Source of the DNA: Candidatus Peregrinibacteria bacterium RIFCSPLOWO2_01_FULL_48_20
GTDB lineage: Bacteria; Patescibacteriota; Gracilibacteria; UBA1369; 2-02-FULL-48-14
Assembly (NCBI GenBank): GCA_001787475.1
Contig: MFXB01000067.1
Span: 1 to 6,390 of the forward strand
Length of the DNA stretch: 6,390 bases
Direction: 5' to 3'
Below the pieces are notes generated by a model. It searched no databases. It was not told where the DNA came from and saw only the letters and a program-made list of their open reading frames with translations. The translations under genes and the position numbers were made by a program. This document shows positions 6,299 through 6,390 of the stretch, piece after piece. Every line of letters starts with the position of its first letter. Position 1 is the first letter of the stretch.

Positions 6299-6390
6299 TT
6301 ATCCGCCCCTGTGCACATTCACCAGTTCATCGATCAGTGACTTGGCTCCTCTTTCGGCGGGATAGCTTCTTAAGCGCCAGTGATCGGGCG
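6299..6390 (-). CDS. Possible C-terminal end of an upstream gene (5' part outside window)
   Basis: Seen: a minus-strand frame enters from the right edge and runs 29 complete codons to a TAA at 6299-6301. The encoded tail, with segments PDHWRLRSYP, AERGAKSLID and ELVNVHRGG, has a plausible mixed composition for a folded soluble protein and shows no hydrophobic segment. The two other minus frames here stop earlier. I do not recognise the family and assign no function. About 57 bases separate its stop from the TATAAT box of the next gene, and no clear terminator lies between. With only 29 codons, chance openness cannot be excluded. Confidence 0.45.
   Translation of the reverse strand, partial: PDHWRLRSYPAERGAKSLIDELVNVHRGG

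Overview
The window holds one transcription unit on the minus strand, read from right to left: two small three-part membrane proteins (A at 5284-6213, B at 4307-5278) followed by a very large secreted or surface protein (C, 4269 down to base 1, still open at the window edge). A further minus-strand frame at 6299-6390 may be the tail of an unrelated upstream gene. No RNA gene, insertion sequence or CRISPR array is visible, and no convincing plus-strand gene exists.

Protein C is the main content. Its frame stays open without a stop for 1423 codons, two thirds of the window, and is easily missed because its stop lies outside. In order it carries a signal peptide, an acidic stretch, one membrane hairpin, a Gly-rich linker, a Tyr-rich helical region of about 270 residues, and then nine complete PKD-like beta-sandwich modules plus the start of a tenth.

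The membrane hairpin of C (helix, short loop of the type G-x-[N/D]-E-[E/D]-x-x-x-[K/R]-x-[K/R]-K, helix) is the same unit that makes up A and B, which each have a signal peptide and three such hairpins. There are thus seven copies in three adjacent genes. The unit resembles the VirB2/TrbC-like 'T4SS pilin' hairpin proteins common in Candidatus Patescibacteria (CPR). The three modules of A match the three of B position by position, pointing to duplication of a whole three-module gene. The shared predicted topology is acidic segments outside, basic loops inside, and in C a long PKD fibre outside.

A likely Patescibacteria/CPR origin is inferred from the hairpin family, the long PKD protein, roughly balanced base composition, the lack of Shine-Dalgarno sequences and the tight gene spacing. 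UGA acts as a stop (it ends B and never occurs in the frame of C), which argues against the UGA-glycine code of Gracilibacteria and Absconditabacteria. The working model is an envelope assembly in which A and B form a membrane platform or channel and C is anchored beside it, displaying a PKD stalk for attachment. This is inference; the sequence shows only the shared modules, export signals and co-orientation.
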